Assembly (NCBI RefSeq): GCF_002950945.1 | Contig: NZ_CP012673.1 | Coordinates: 13,631,501-13,695,500, forward strand | Origin: Sorangium cellulosum | GTDB taxonomy: Bacteria; Myxococcota_A; Polyangia; Polyangiales; Polyangiaceae | Length of the DNA: 64,000 bases | Direction of reading: 5' to 3' | Shown: positions 1 to 8,122 of the stretch, piece by piece | How positions within the stretch are numbered: the stretch's first letter is position 1 | Layout: every line of letters starts with the position of its first letter | Made by a program: the position numbers and the translations under genes | Notes under the pieces: model-generated | What the model saw: the letters and a program-made list of their open reading frames with translations, nothing else | Databases searched by the model: none | Told to the model about the DNA's origin: nothing

Positions 1-289
1 CGACGCCGCGTGAGCGGCAGGGGCGCTTGCGTCGATCCGGCGTTCCAGACAGCCCGACCGAGCGGCAGAGCACGCGCCGATCGGATCAAGGCTGCTCGGT
101 GGCGCCTGTGCGTCTCGGTGCTTCTGCGCTGAAATCTCTCGGGATCCCTGGCCAGACTTGTGACGCTCGGAGCTGGCACCGCGTCGCCCGAGGACGACTT
201 TGGGGTGGTGAACCCCTCTCGCGTGCGGCTTGCTCTACGCCGCGTCGAAAGAGAGGTTGAGGCGAGTCGAATCCCCGAGCGACTGCCGG

Positions 290-3163
290 TCAAACAACGT
301 CGAGAGGGCGTCTCCTGCGCCGAAGGAACAAGGCGGCGAGCATCAGAAGGAACGCTGGAGTCGCGGCGGGAGACGCCGCCGCCATGTGGCATCCTCCGCC
401 GCCGCTCGGGCCCGCGCCGCCGCTGCCCGTGCCTGCGCCGCCACCGGAACCGCCGCCGCCCGTGCCCGCGCCGCCACCTGCGCCGCCGCCGCCCGTGCCT
501 GCGCCGCCACCGGCACCGCTGCCGCCCGAGCCAGCGCCGCCACCTGCGCCGCCACCACCCGTGCCAGCGTCGCCACCGGCACCGCCGCCACCCGTGCCAG
601 CGCCGCCACCTGTGCCTGCGCCGCCACCCGTGCCAGCGTCGCCACCGGCACCGCCGCCACCCGAGCCAGCGCCGCCGCTGCCGCCGCTGCCGCCGCTGCC
701 GCTGTCGAGCAGGCGCACGCGCGCGCGGCCGGCGCTGAAGGGGACCTCCGGAAGAAAACGAGTGTAGGCGAGCAGCGTCTTGCCGTCGCCCACGGACGCG
801 AGCGCCGGCGGACCCTCGACGCCCGGCTCCGTGGAGAGCGGGAAGGTCGACAGCACAGCGCCTGCGGAGCTCAGCTCGGCGCCGAAGAGATCCAGAGAGC
901 TGGCGTCCGAAACAGCGCGGGACTTCCAGGCCAGGAAGAAGCGCTGTCCGTCGAACGCGAGCGCCGGGCAGCCGGGGCCCGCCGCGGCCCACTCGCAGTT
1001 GGGCCAGGAAGCGACGCCGATGTCGACGGGCGCGATCGGAAAGCCACCGGGCTCCAGGACGGAGCCCTCGAGGCTGACGCGCGCTCCGCGGATCCACGCG
1101 CCCTGCTCCCATGCCACGAGGAAGCGCTCTCCATCGAAGGCGACGCTCAGCCCTCGGATGGCGCGCTCGGGGCCGGAGGTGACGTCGGGGTTGACGGCAA
1201 TGACGAACGGCTCGGCGTCGATCGGCGCGGCGTCGGCATCGAGCCGCTGACCCCACATCGTCGCGCTGTCGTGCCACACGACGAGGTAGCTCGACCCGCC
1301 GGCGGCGGCGTCGACCCAGGCGCGGCTGTTCGAGGGGAAGCTGAGCGGCTCGGGCGGCGAGGTGACCGCGCCGTCCTGGGCGATCCTCATTGTCTTCAGG
1401 AAGCCGGTGCCGAGGTCCTCGTCAGGCACAACCACGAGCGTGCCGGCGCCATTCGAGGCGACAGCCATGCTGTAGGGGGTCGAATCGACGTGGAAGGGAA
1501 GGTGGATGGGCGCCGTGTCGAGGACGACTCCGGCTGGGCTCACCCGCGCTGCGAGGAGGCGGCTGGGGCCGGAGGGCCACCACACGGCGAGGAAGTTCGC
1601 GCCGTCGAAGACCGCGCGTGCGGGCATGGGGCGCTCGCCCGCGATCCGGATGCCGAGGGGGTCGAGCACGGCGCCCGTCGGGGTGACGCGCGCGGCGAAG
1701 AGCCCGGGGTTGCCGCCGAGCTCGTCCCGATCGTCGCTCCAGAGCACGAGGAGCTGCTCGCCGTCGGACGCGGCAGCGCGCACCCGCTGCTCGTTCGCGT
1801 GCCGGGAGATCGGGAATCCGGCCGGGCCGTCGAGGCTCGCTCCCAGATCGCTCAGCCGCGCGCCCGACACGTGCCGAGCGCCGGCGCCGAGGTTCAGCCA
1901 GGCGGCGAGCACGCCCGCGTCGCTCGAGCCCAGGGCCATGTTCATGCCGCTGGTGAACGCCACAGCCCGAGGCGTGAGCACATCCCCCGCAGGGCTCACC
2001 CGGACGGTCTCCGGAGGAGGCGGCGGTGCGTCCTCCGTCAGGTGGATGCTCCAGGCGAGCGTGGTGCCGGCGCCATCGAAGGCAGCCGCGAGCCGCTCGG
2101 CGACGATGTACGGCTCGAGGGTCGCGGCCGTGAACCCCTCGGGGTCGAGCACCGCGCCCTCCGGCGTCACCCGGGCAGCCTCGATCAGCGACAGCGTGTC
2201 CTCCTCCCAGCGGTTCCAGGCCACCGTGTAGTTGGCGCCGTCGAAGGCGAGCGCCGCGGTGGGCGTCCGGAAGTTGCCGCCGAAGGGGTAGGTCGGGCTG
2301 ATCGGGAACCCCGCGGCGTCGAGCAGCGCGCCCCCGGGGCTGACGCGCGCGCCGCGCACCCGGGCTCGCCGCGCTTCCCCCGGGCACTCGACCCACGCGA
2401 GCAACGAGCTCGCGCCGCCCGAGGCGACGTAGACATCGCCCTGGACCGTGGTCGGCAGCGAGACCGTCCCCGGCGGGTCGAGCACGACGCCCGCCATCGA
2501 GACCCGCGTCGTCTCGATCACGCCGTCGCACAGGGAAGTGCTGTCACGGCGCACCCAGGCGACGAGGTGGTTCGTGCCGTCGAAGGCGATGGCGGGGCCG
2601 CCGTAGATTTTCGGTGACGAGGACGAGAGCGCGAAGCCGGTCGGGTCGAGCACGGCGCCCGCGGCGCTCACGCGCGCGCCGCGCACCTGGACGCCGCTGC
2701 CATCGCCCGCTGCGCCCACGCCGACGACGAGGAAGCCGTCCCCCTGGGCCGCGACCGCGGGGTCCCAGGCCGAAAGGAGAGGGACGCCAAAGGGATCCAG
2801 GACGGTGCCGTCGAGCGCGACGCGGGCGCCGTAGATCAGGGCTCGCTTCTCGCGGTCGTCACGCCAGACGACGAGGCAGACGGCGTCGCCGCACGCGACG
2901 GCGGGCTCATTCCCCGGGCTCTTGGTCGGGAGCGGGTCGTTCAACCCGATCTCCGAAGAGATCGTCACGCCGAGCTCCCCGGGGGCAGGCTCGTCGAGGA
3001 CATGGGCCGGCACCGCGAGATCCAGGTCGCCGGTCACGTCGCTCGACCGCGCGCACCCGACCTCCAGCCAGGCGAAGGTCACGAGGAAAATGGCGAGCAG
3101 GGGATACCCTCTTGTGGGAGGACGCTCACCCCGGAGGGACAGCGGACAATGCAATCTCAGCAT
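290..3163 (-). CDS. Large secreted lipoprotein with MYXO-CTERM-type tail
   Basis: This 957-residue protein has no recognised enzyme domain. The N-terminus carries a hydrophobic segment ending in a lipobox-like LEVGC around residue 37, so export and lipidation are likely. The body is a series of about 50-60-residue repeats built on patterns such as 'LAFDGxxFLVAW' and 'ARVSPxGxVLDPxG', which suggests a beta-propeller or similar beta-rich surface protein. A Gly/Ser/Ala-rich linker of roughly 100 residues follows, and the end is GGGGC, then a short hydrophobic stretch, then RRRRR. That ending matches the MYXO-CTERM sorting signal known from myxobacteria. The ATG at 3163 is the only in-frame ATG before the signal segment; its ribosome site is weak. 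It was probably exported to the outer surface; its role is unknown. Confidence 0.85.
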   Translation of the reverse strand: MLRLHCPLSLRGERPPTRGYPLLAIFLVTFAWLEVGCARSSDVTGDLDLAVPAHVLDEPAPGELGVTISSEIGLNDPLPTKSPGNEPAVACGDAVCLVVWRDDREKRALIYGARVALDGTVLDPFGVPLLSAWDPAVAAQGDGFLVVGVGAAGDGSGVQVRGARVSAAGAVLDPTGFALSSSSPKIYGGPAIAFDGTNHLVAWVRRDSTSLCDGVIETTRVSMAGVVLDPPGTVSLPTTVQGDVYVASGGASSLLAWVECPGEARRARVRGARVSPGGALLDAAGFPISPTYPFGGNFRTPTAALAFDGANYTVAWNRWEEDTLSLIEAARVTPEGAVLDPEGFTAATLEPYIVAERLAAAFDGAGTTLAWSIHLTEDAPPPPPETVRVSPAGDVLTPRAVAFTSGMNMALGSSDAGVLAAWLNLGAGARHVSGARLSDLGASLDGPAGFPISRHANEQRVRAAASDGEQLLVLWSDDRDELGGNPGLFAARVTPTGAVLDPLGIRIAGERPMPARAVFDGANFLAVWWPSGPSRLLAARVSPAGVVLDTAPIHLPFHVDSTPYSMAVASNGAGTLVVVPDEDLGTGFLKTMRIAQDGAVTSPPEPLSFPSNSRAWVDAAAGGSSYLVVWHDSATMWGQRLDADAAPIDAEPFVIAVNPDVTSGPERAIRGLSVAFDGERFLVAWEQGAWIRGARVSLEGSVLEPGGFPIAPVDIGVASWPNCEWAAAGPGCPALAFDGQRFFLAWKSRAVSDASSLDLFGAELSSAGAVLSTFPLSTEPGVEGPPALASVGDGKTLLAYTRFLPEVPFSAGRARVRLLDSGSGGSGGSGGAGSGGGGAGGDAGTGGGAGTGGGAGTGGGGAGGDAGTGGGGAGGGAGSGGSGAGGGAGTGGGGAGGGAGTGGGGSGGGAGTGSGGAGPSGGGGCHMAAASPAATPAFLLMLAALFLRRRRRPLDVV
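384..705. repeat. GC-rich minisatellite coding a Gly/Ala linker
   Basis: Degenerate 9-18-base units of the type GCGCCGCCACCTGC repeat through this stretch. On the minus strand they encode the GGAG/GTGGG-type linker just before the MYXO-CTERM tail of the gene at 290-3163. It is open in several frames, which produces spurious overlapping reading frames on both strands. Confidence 0.8.
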
Positions 3164-3361
3164 GCGTCGAGTGTCGCAGGAAGGTGCGCGATCATCAACG
3201 TTTGCCTCCCTGCTTCACGAGAGGAGCGCGAGAGCGTCCTCCGCGCCGAACGCGTGGGGCGAGGTGCGGAGATCGGCGCTTTCTTTTCGGGTCCTTGTCT
3301 GCCTGACCCGAGGTTGCCTTCGACGGAGGGAGGGCGCCCTCTGTTGACATTCACGATGGTT

Positions 3362-3862
3362 TCAGGCCGCGAGCGCCTCGGGGTGGCGCCGCCGCCACCA
3401 GGCGAGGCGAACGCGCTGCACGGCCGCGAAGAGGCGCATGAACAGGCTGTCGGACGGGGGCAGGGGACGCACCCGGGTGTTCTGGAACGACGCCACCCGA
3501 AAGCGCCCGTCGTCGCCCCGCACCACCACCAGCGTCTGCCGCGACCGCCGGGCCGCGGGCGCCGACCTCTGCCAGGGCCACAGCACCGCGCCGGTGCTGA
3601 CGACCACCGCCGCGTCGGGGCCGAGGAAACGCACGCTCTCGACCTCGCCGACCAGGCGGGTGCCGGCGAGCACGCCGGCGAAGAGCTCCTCGTGCACCCG
3701 GCGGTTCGCCTCGCGGCCGCGCAGCCACGAGCCGTCGAACGTCACGTAATCGGAGTCGGGCGTGTAAAACGCGTCGACGGCGCTCGCGCCCTCGCGCGCC
3801 CACGCCTCGCACAGGGCCTCGAACAGGCGCCGGATGGCCGCCTCGTCGGTCGAACGATCCAT
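3362..3862 (-). CDS. SnoaL-like / DUF4440 family protein
   Basis: A 166-residue protein with the compact cone fold pattern of the SnoaL/NTF2-like superfamily (SgcJ/EcaC type). It opens with DEAAIRRLFEALCEAWAR, followed by 'VDAFYTPDSDYVTFDG' and a central 'VESVRFLGPDAAVVVSTG' strand region. The family includes small enzymes and ligand-binding proteins, so no substrate can be named. An upstream in-frame ATG exists at 3874, but the ATG at 3862 is preceded by GGAGG with five bases between and is the better start. The gene is divergent from the MarR regulator at 3968, about 105 bases away. That arrangement often means the MarR protein controls this gene. Confidence 0.85.
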   Translation of the reverse strand: MDRSTDEAAIRRLFEALCEAWAREGASAVDAFYTPDSDYVTFDGSWLRGREANRRVHEELFAGVLAGTRLVGEVESVRFLGPDAAVVVSTGAVLWPWQRSAPAARRSRQTLVVVRGDDGRFRVASFQNTRVRPLPPSDSLFMRLFAAVQRVRLAWWRRRHPEALAA

Positions 3863-3967
3863 GAAATCCTCCATGTGAGTAACTCTTTTAGTAAGTAAGA
3901 TAATTAGCGAGGCTTGTCAAGCCGGCGGCGGCTCGGGTAGAGTGCGGGCGGGTCGAGGCGAGGTGTG
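3863..3967. promoter_or_regulatory. Divergent promoter region between SnoaL-like and marR genes
   Basis: An AT-rich island (about 3876-3908, around AACTCTTTTAGTAAGTAAG) stands out in otherwise GC-rich sequence between two divergent genes. It contains an imperfect dyad, TAACT/AGTAA, around 3880-3894. This is a plausible place for both promoters and a MarR operator; no exact consensus was identified. Confidence 0.5.
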
Positions 3968-4549
3968 ATGGCCGCGAAACGAGCGAGCGCGAAGGAGGTG
4001 AAGGATCTGGTCGACAGCCTGGGCGACCGGCTGGGCCGCGAGCTGAGCACCCAGTCGGTGCTCTTTCACCAGGCGATCGCCGAGCGGTTGGGGCTGAAGG
4101 GCACCGACCACAAGTACCTCGACGTCCTCCGGCGGGCGGCGGAGGCGGGGCCGGTCACGCCGGGCGACCTGGTGCAGCTCACGGGGCTGACCTCGGGCGG
4201 CGTGACGGGGGTGCTCGACCGGCTCGAGGCGGCGGGGTTCGTGCGCCGCGTGAAGCACCCGACCGATCGGCGGCAGCTGGTGGTCGAGCCGGTGGTCGAG
4301 CGTTACGCCGAGATCGGCGCGCTCTTCGCGCCGTTCCGCGAGCGCTGGGCGGTGCTCTGCGCGCGCTACTCGCTCGCCGAGCTGCAGCTCATCTGCGGCT
4401 TCTTCGAGCAGGCGACCGCGCTGATGGCCGAGGAGATCGCCCGCATGCAGCGCCCCGCCGGGCCCGACGCCGCCCCGGCGAGCGCCGCGCCCCGCGCCGG
4501 CGCACCCGCGGCCGGAGGCGCGAAGGCGCGCCCGCGCCGGAGCCCCTGA
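3968..4549 (+). CDS. MarR-family transcriptional regulator
   Basis: A 193-residue winged-helix regulator. The first half carries the MarR signature: 'GLKGTDHKYLDVLRRAAEAGPVTPGDL' (helices 2-3), 'LTGLTSGGVTGVLDRLEAAGFVRRV' (recognition helix) and 'KHPTDRRQLVVEP' (wing with the D-R-R motif). The C-terminus is an Ala/Pro/Arg-rich tail after about residue 165. A GTG lies one codon upstream at 3965. Proteins of this family bind a palindrome as dimers and usually repress a divergent neighbour in response to a small ligand; here that neighbour would be the SnoaL-like gene. Confidence 0.9.
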   Translation: MAAKRASAKEVKDLVDSLGDRLGRELSTQSVLFHQAIAERLGLKGTDHKYLDVLRRAAEAGPVTPGDLVQLTGLTSGGVTGVLDRLEAAGFVRRVKHPTDRRQLVVEPVVERYAEIGALFAPFRERWAVLCARYSLAELQLICGFFEQATALMAEEIARMQRPAGPDAAPASAAPRAGAPAAGGAKARPRRSP

Positions 4550-4566
4550 GGGGCGCCGCGGGGGTA

Positions 4567-4641
4567 GGCAGGCGCGCGGCGCGCAGCGGCGGGCAGGCGC
4601 GCGGCGCGCAGCGGCGGGCAGGCGCGCGGCGCGCAGCGGCG
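4567..4641. repeat. 25-bp tandem repeat, three copies
   Basis: The unit begins GGCAGGCGCGCGGCGCGCAG and repeats with a period of exactly 25 bases (CA dinucleotides at 4569, 4594 and 4619). It lies just after the marR stop and before the convergent end of the first kelch gene. The GCGCGC cores are self-complementary, so a transcript could fold here. Confidence 0.85.
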
Positions 4642-4695
4642 GGAGCCGTCGACGCCGACGGGGGAGGGGGGAGGCGGGGAGCGCCGCGGCGCGTG

Positions 4696-7600
4696 TCAGG
4701 AGGCGCGGTCGCGCTGCTGGCCAGGGCGGCGCCTGCGCAGCGCCGCGGAGAGGGCGGCGACCATCAGCAGACCGAGCTCCACCGGCCCGCGCGACGCGGG
4801 CGCCATCGAGGTGGCAAGGCGGCAGCCGCCCAGGTCGAGGTAACCGCCATTGGGCGGCGGCGGGACGCAGCGGCCACCGCCATCGCAGACGTGGCCCTCG
4901 GCGCAGTCGCTGACCGTCTCGCAGGGCGACGTCGGCTCCCCGGTGAGAGGTGAGCAGGCGAAAGGCGCGTAGTCGGGGTGGAGCGGTGTGCACGCGCCGT
5001 CCGCCGAGGCGCCGCGCGCTTGCGAGCACGCCTCGCAGAGATAGACGTCGCAGCGCTGGTCGCAGCAGACGCCGTCGGTGCAGAAGCCGCTCTGACATTC
5101 GGCGGCCGTCGTGCAGCCGCCGCCGTCCGGCAGCCTGTGGAACACCTCGACCTTGTCGAGCGGCAGGTCTGACTCGATGCTGCCGGTGGTCGTGCCGCCG
5201 CCGATGACGAGCACGCCGCCGTCGTCCAGCAGCGTCGCTGTGTGCATGGCCCGGGCGGTCAGCATGGGATCGACAGAGGCCCACGTGCCCGCGGCGGGGT
5301 CGAACGCCTCGACGTTGTGGGGCTGGAGGGTCCAGCCCGCGATGTCGCCGCCGCCGACGACGAGCACGATCCCGTCCGGCAGCAGCGTCATGCTGTGGTA
5401 GATGCGCGCAGTGCGCAGCGGCGCGACTGGGAACCACCTGCCCAGGTCCGGATCGAGCACCTCGGCGCTGTCGAGGACGCCCGAGGCGTTGTAGCCGCCG
5501 GCGACCAGCAACCGACCGTCTTTCAGCAGCGTCGCTGCGTGCCTGGAGCGGTCGGTGTTCATGGGCTCGAGCGATCGCCACGAGCCGGTGGCGGGATCGA
5601 ACACCTCCACGCCGGCGGTCGCGCCTTCGGAGTTGAAGCCGCCGGCAAGGAGCACCCGGCCGTCTTTCAGCAGCATCGCAGCCGCGAAGGACCGGGCGAC
5701 GGACATGGACGCGACGGGCTGCCACGTGTCGGAGTCCGGGTCGAACGCCTCGACGTCGGCGATGTATTCGTTGGAGCCTTCTCTGACGCGAACGCCACCC
5801 GCGACGAGCACCCGTCCGTCCTTCATCCGCGTTGCGGTGTGATACGACCGGGCGCCGGCCATGTCCCCGACGGCACGCCACGAGTCGGAGCCCGGCTCGA
5901 ACACCTCGGCGGTGGCGGTGTCTCCTCCGTCTTGGCGGTCGTACTCGGTGCCGCCGGCGACGAGCACCCGCCCGTCGTTCAGCAGCGTCTCCGTGTGTTT
6001 GGCGCGGGCAACGTGCATCGACCCGACCGACTCCCACGCGCCGGAGCCCGGATGGAACACCTCGGCGCTGCGGAGATACTGTTCGTTGCTCTCCGGGTCG
6101 TAAATGAAACCGCCGGTGACGAGCACCCGCTTGTCGTTCAGCACCGTCGCCGTGTGCTCTACCCGGCTGGCGTGCAGGCGATCGAGGGACCGCCACGTGC
6201 GGGAGGTCGGGTCGAACACCGTGGCGCTCCTGGTCGCTCCGTGACTCCGACCGCCGGCGACGAGCACCTGACCGCCCCTCAGCAGCGTTGCGGTGTGCTC
6301 GGCGTGGGCGTTCGGCAGGGGCGCGGCGGGCAGCCATGCATCGAACTCCGGGTCGAACATCTCGGCGCCGTTGAAAGGCAGGCGCGCGTCGAGCGCCACC
6401 TCCGTTTCATGGCCGCCGGCGGCGAGCACCCGGCCGTCGTCCAGCAGCGTCACCGTATGCCCGTAGCGGGCGTCGTTCATGATCTCGACGGGCACCCAGA
6501 TCCCGGAGGACGGATGGAGCACCTCGGTGCTGCGCAACGCTCCTTTTTCGGGGTCGTAGCCGCCGGCGACGAGCACCCGGCCGTCGTGCAGCAGCGTCGC
6601 GCTGTGCTCGGTGCGGGCGGCCGCCATGGCCCCGGCGTCTGACCAGGTGCCGGACTCCGGGTCGAACAGCTCGGTGCTGGAGAGCGGGCCATCAGGGTCC
6701 TGGCCGCCGGCGACGAGCACCCGGCCGTCGTCCAGCAGCGTCGCCGTGTGCAAGAACCGGGCAGCGATCATGTCCCCGACGAGATCCCATGTCCCGAGGG
6801 CCGGATCGAACACCTCGACGCTGCGGATCGCTTGTCCATCAGGGCCCTTGCCGCCGGCGACGAGCACCCGGCCGTCGTGCAGCAGCGTCGCCGTGTGCGT
6901 GGTGCGGCCAGCGCCCATGTCGCCGACGGGCTGCCACGCACCGGAGTCCGGGTCGAACACCTCGCCGCTGGCGAGCACGCCTTCAGGCCCCTCGCCGCCG
7001 GCGACGAGCACCGGGCCGCCGCCGTCCACGAGCGCCGTCGCGGAGTGGCCAGCGCGAGCGACGCTCATGCTCCCGCCAGGCGACCAGGTCCCGGAGTCCG
7101 GGTCGAACAGCTCGGCGGTGCCAACGAACGTGGTCTGCGCGGGACGGCCGCCGGTCACGAGCACCCGCCCGTCCGGCAGCAGCGCGGCGGCGTGTTTGTA
7201 CCGGGAGCCGGCCATGCTCCGCACGGGCTTCCACCGCGGATCGACCAGCACCGTCTCCCCTTCGGCCTCGACCCACAGCTCCAGCCGCTCTCCCTGGGCC
7301 ACGAGCCGCGCCGCCACGGGCCTGCCTCCGGCCGCGTACGCCTCGGGCGCCGTCACGTGCAGCTGCGCCGCGCCCCGCGCGTCCGCGAGCACCACGGCCT
7401 CGCCCTGCTGCCGCAGCGCCGCGCCGTGCACCTCCCAGACCGCCACCGGCGCGTCGCGCACGACCGCGCTCGCCTCCAGCAGCAGCCACTCCTCGTAGCC
7501 GTCCGGAAGCGCCGTCCAGAACGACGTGCCGCCGCGCCGCGTGTAGGTCACCGCGTTGTCCGCGACCTCCGCTTCGCCCGCCGCGTCGAGCTCCCGCACC

Positions 7601-7911
7601 GCCACCTGCGCGCCGTCCGCGAGCGCGAACCGGACCGCGCCCGCGCCGTCGCGCGGAAAGCGCGGCGCGAGCCTGTCGGCGCCGGGCGTCTCGTCCTCCG
7701 CGTCGGCCGCCTCGAACCCGTCGCCCGCCGCGGTGAACGCGCGCTGCCCGTCGAGGATCGCGGCCGCCTGCTCGGGGAACTGCCGCCGCAGCGCCCGCGC
7801 GTCCAGCCGATCGGCCGCCTCGCTGCAGCCGCACAGCGCCCCAAGCAGACCTGCCCACACGAACCAAAGCGCCCACCAGCCAGGGGCGCGCGCCGGACCA
7901 GGAGTGATCAT
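4696..7911 (-). CDS. Kelch-repeat lipoprotein with MYXO-CTERM-type tail (copy A)
   Basis: A 1071-residue exported protein. The ATG at 7911 is preceded by AAAGGG and starts a signal ending in LCGC-S, a good lipobox, so I prefer it to the longer frame reaching 8151. After about 220 residues of unique domain come 14 kelch-like repeats with the core 'HTATLLxDGRVLVAGG', spaced about 50-55 residues, enough for beta-propeller domains. A Cys-rich segment follows ('CQSGFCTDGVCCDQRC'), then GGC, a hydrophobic stretch and RRRR, a MYXO-CTERM-like ending. Kelch propellers usually bind proteins or sugars; no catalytic residues are apparent. It is a tandem paralogue of the next gene. Confidence 0.85.
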   Translation of the reverse strand: MITPGPARAPGWWALWFVWAGLLGALCGCSEAADRLDARALRRQFPEQAAAILDGQRAFTAAGDGFEAADAEDETPGADRLAPRFPRDGAGAVRFALADGAQVAVRELDAAGEAEVADNAVTYTRRGGTSFWTALPDGYEEWLLLEASAVVRDAPVAVWEVHGAALRQQGEAVVLADARGAAQLHVTAPEAYAAGGRPVAARLVAQGERLELWVEAEGETVLVDPRWKPVRSMAGSRYKHAAALLPDGRVLVTGGRPAQTTFVGTAELFDPDSGTWSPGGSMSVARAGHSATALVDGGGPVLVAGGEGPEGVLASGEVFDPDSGAWQPVGDMGAGRTTHTATLLHDGRVLVAGGKGPDGQAIRSVEVFDPALGTWDLVGDMIAARFLHTATLLDDGRVLVAGGQDPDGPLSSTELFDPESGTWSDAGAMAAARTEHSATLLHDGRVLVAGGYDPEKGALRSTEVLHPSSGIWVPVEIMNDARYGHTVTLLDDGRVLAAGGHETEVALDARLPFNGAEMFDPEFDAWLPAAPLPNAHAEHTATLLRGGQVLVAGGRSHGATRSATVFDPTSRTWRSLDRLHASRVEHTATVLNDKRVLVTGGFIYDPESNEQYLRSAEVFHPGSGAWESVGSMHVARAKHTETLLNDGRVLVAGGTEYDRQDGGDTATAEVFEPGSDSWRAVGDMAGARSYHTATRMKDGRVLVAGGVRVREGSNEYIADVEAFDPDSDTWQPVASMSVARSFAAAMLLKDGRVLLAGGFNSEGATAGVEVFDPATGSWRSLEPMNTDRSRHAATLLKDGRLLVAGGYNASGVLDSAEVLDPDLGRWFPVAPLRTARIYHSMTLLPDGIVLVVGGGDIAGWTLQPHNVEAFDPAAGTWASVDPMLTARAMHTATLLDDGGVLVIGGGTTTGSIESDLPLDKVEVFHRLPDGGGCTTAAECQSGFCTDGVCCDQRCDVYLCEACSQARGASADGACTPLHPDYAPFACSPLTGEPTSPCETVSDCAEGHVCDGGGRCVPPPPNGGYLDLGGCRLATSMAPASRGPVELGLLMVAALSAALRRRRPGQQRDRAS

Positions 7912-8122
7912 GAAACCCTTTCTTTGCCTTCGTCGGTGAACCAGGAGGAGCGCCGGTCCCGGGCGACGCGCCGGGCTTGCTCGCGCGGGAGCATATCGCC
8001 GACCCTCAAGAAGCTCGGCAAGCCGGGCGTTCCTCGATGCCACGTCGCACGATCTCGGGCTCCTGGATGTGTACATGAGCCCCAGCGAGCCCTTCGAGGT
8101 CGATGGCGCGGATCCGCGCGCG

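Noticed and set aside
230-2617. Long plus-strand frame opposite the first lipoprotein
   Set aside because: Its content is the complement of the repeated lipoprotein codons (Arg/Gly/Glu-rich), while the minus strand has a signal peptide and MYXO-CTERM-type tail.
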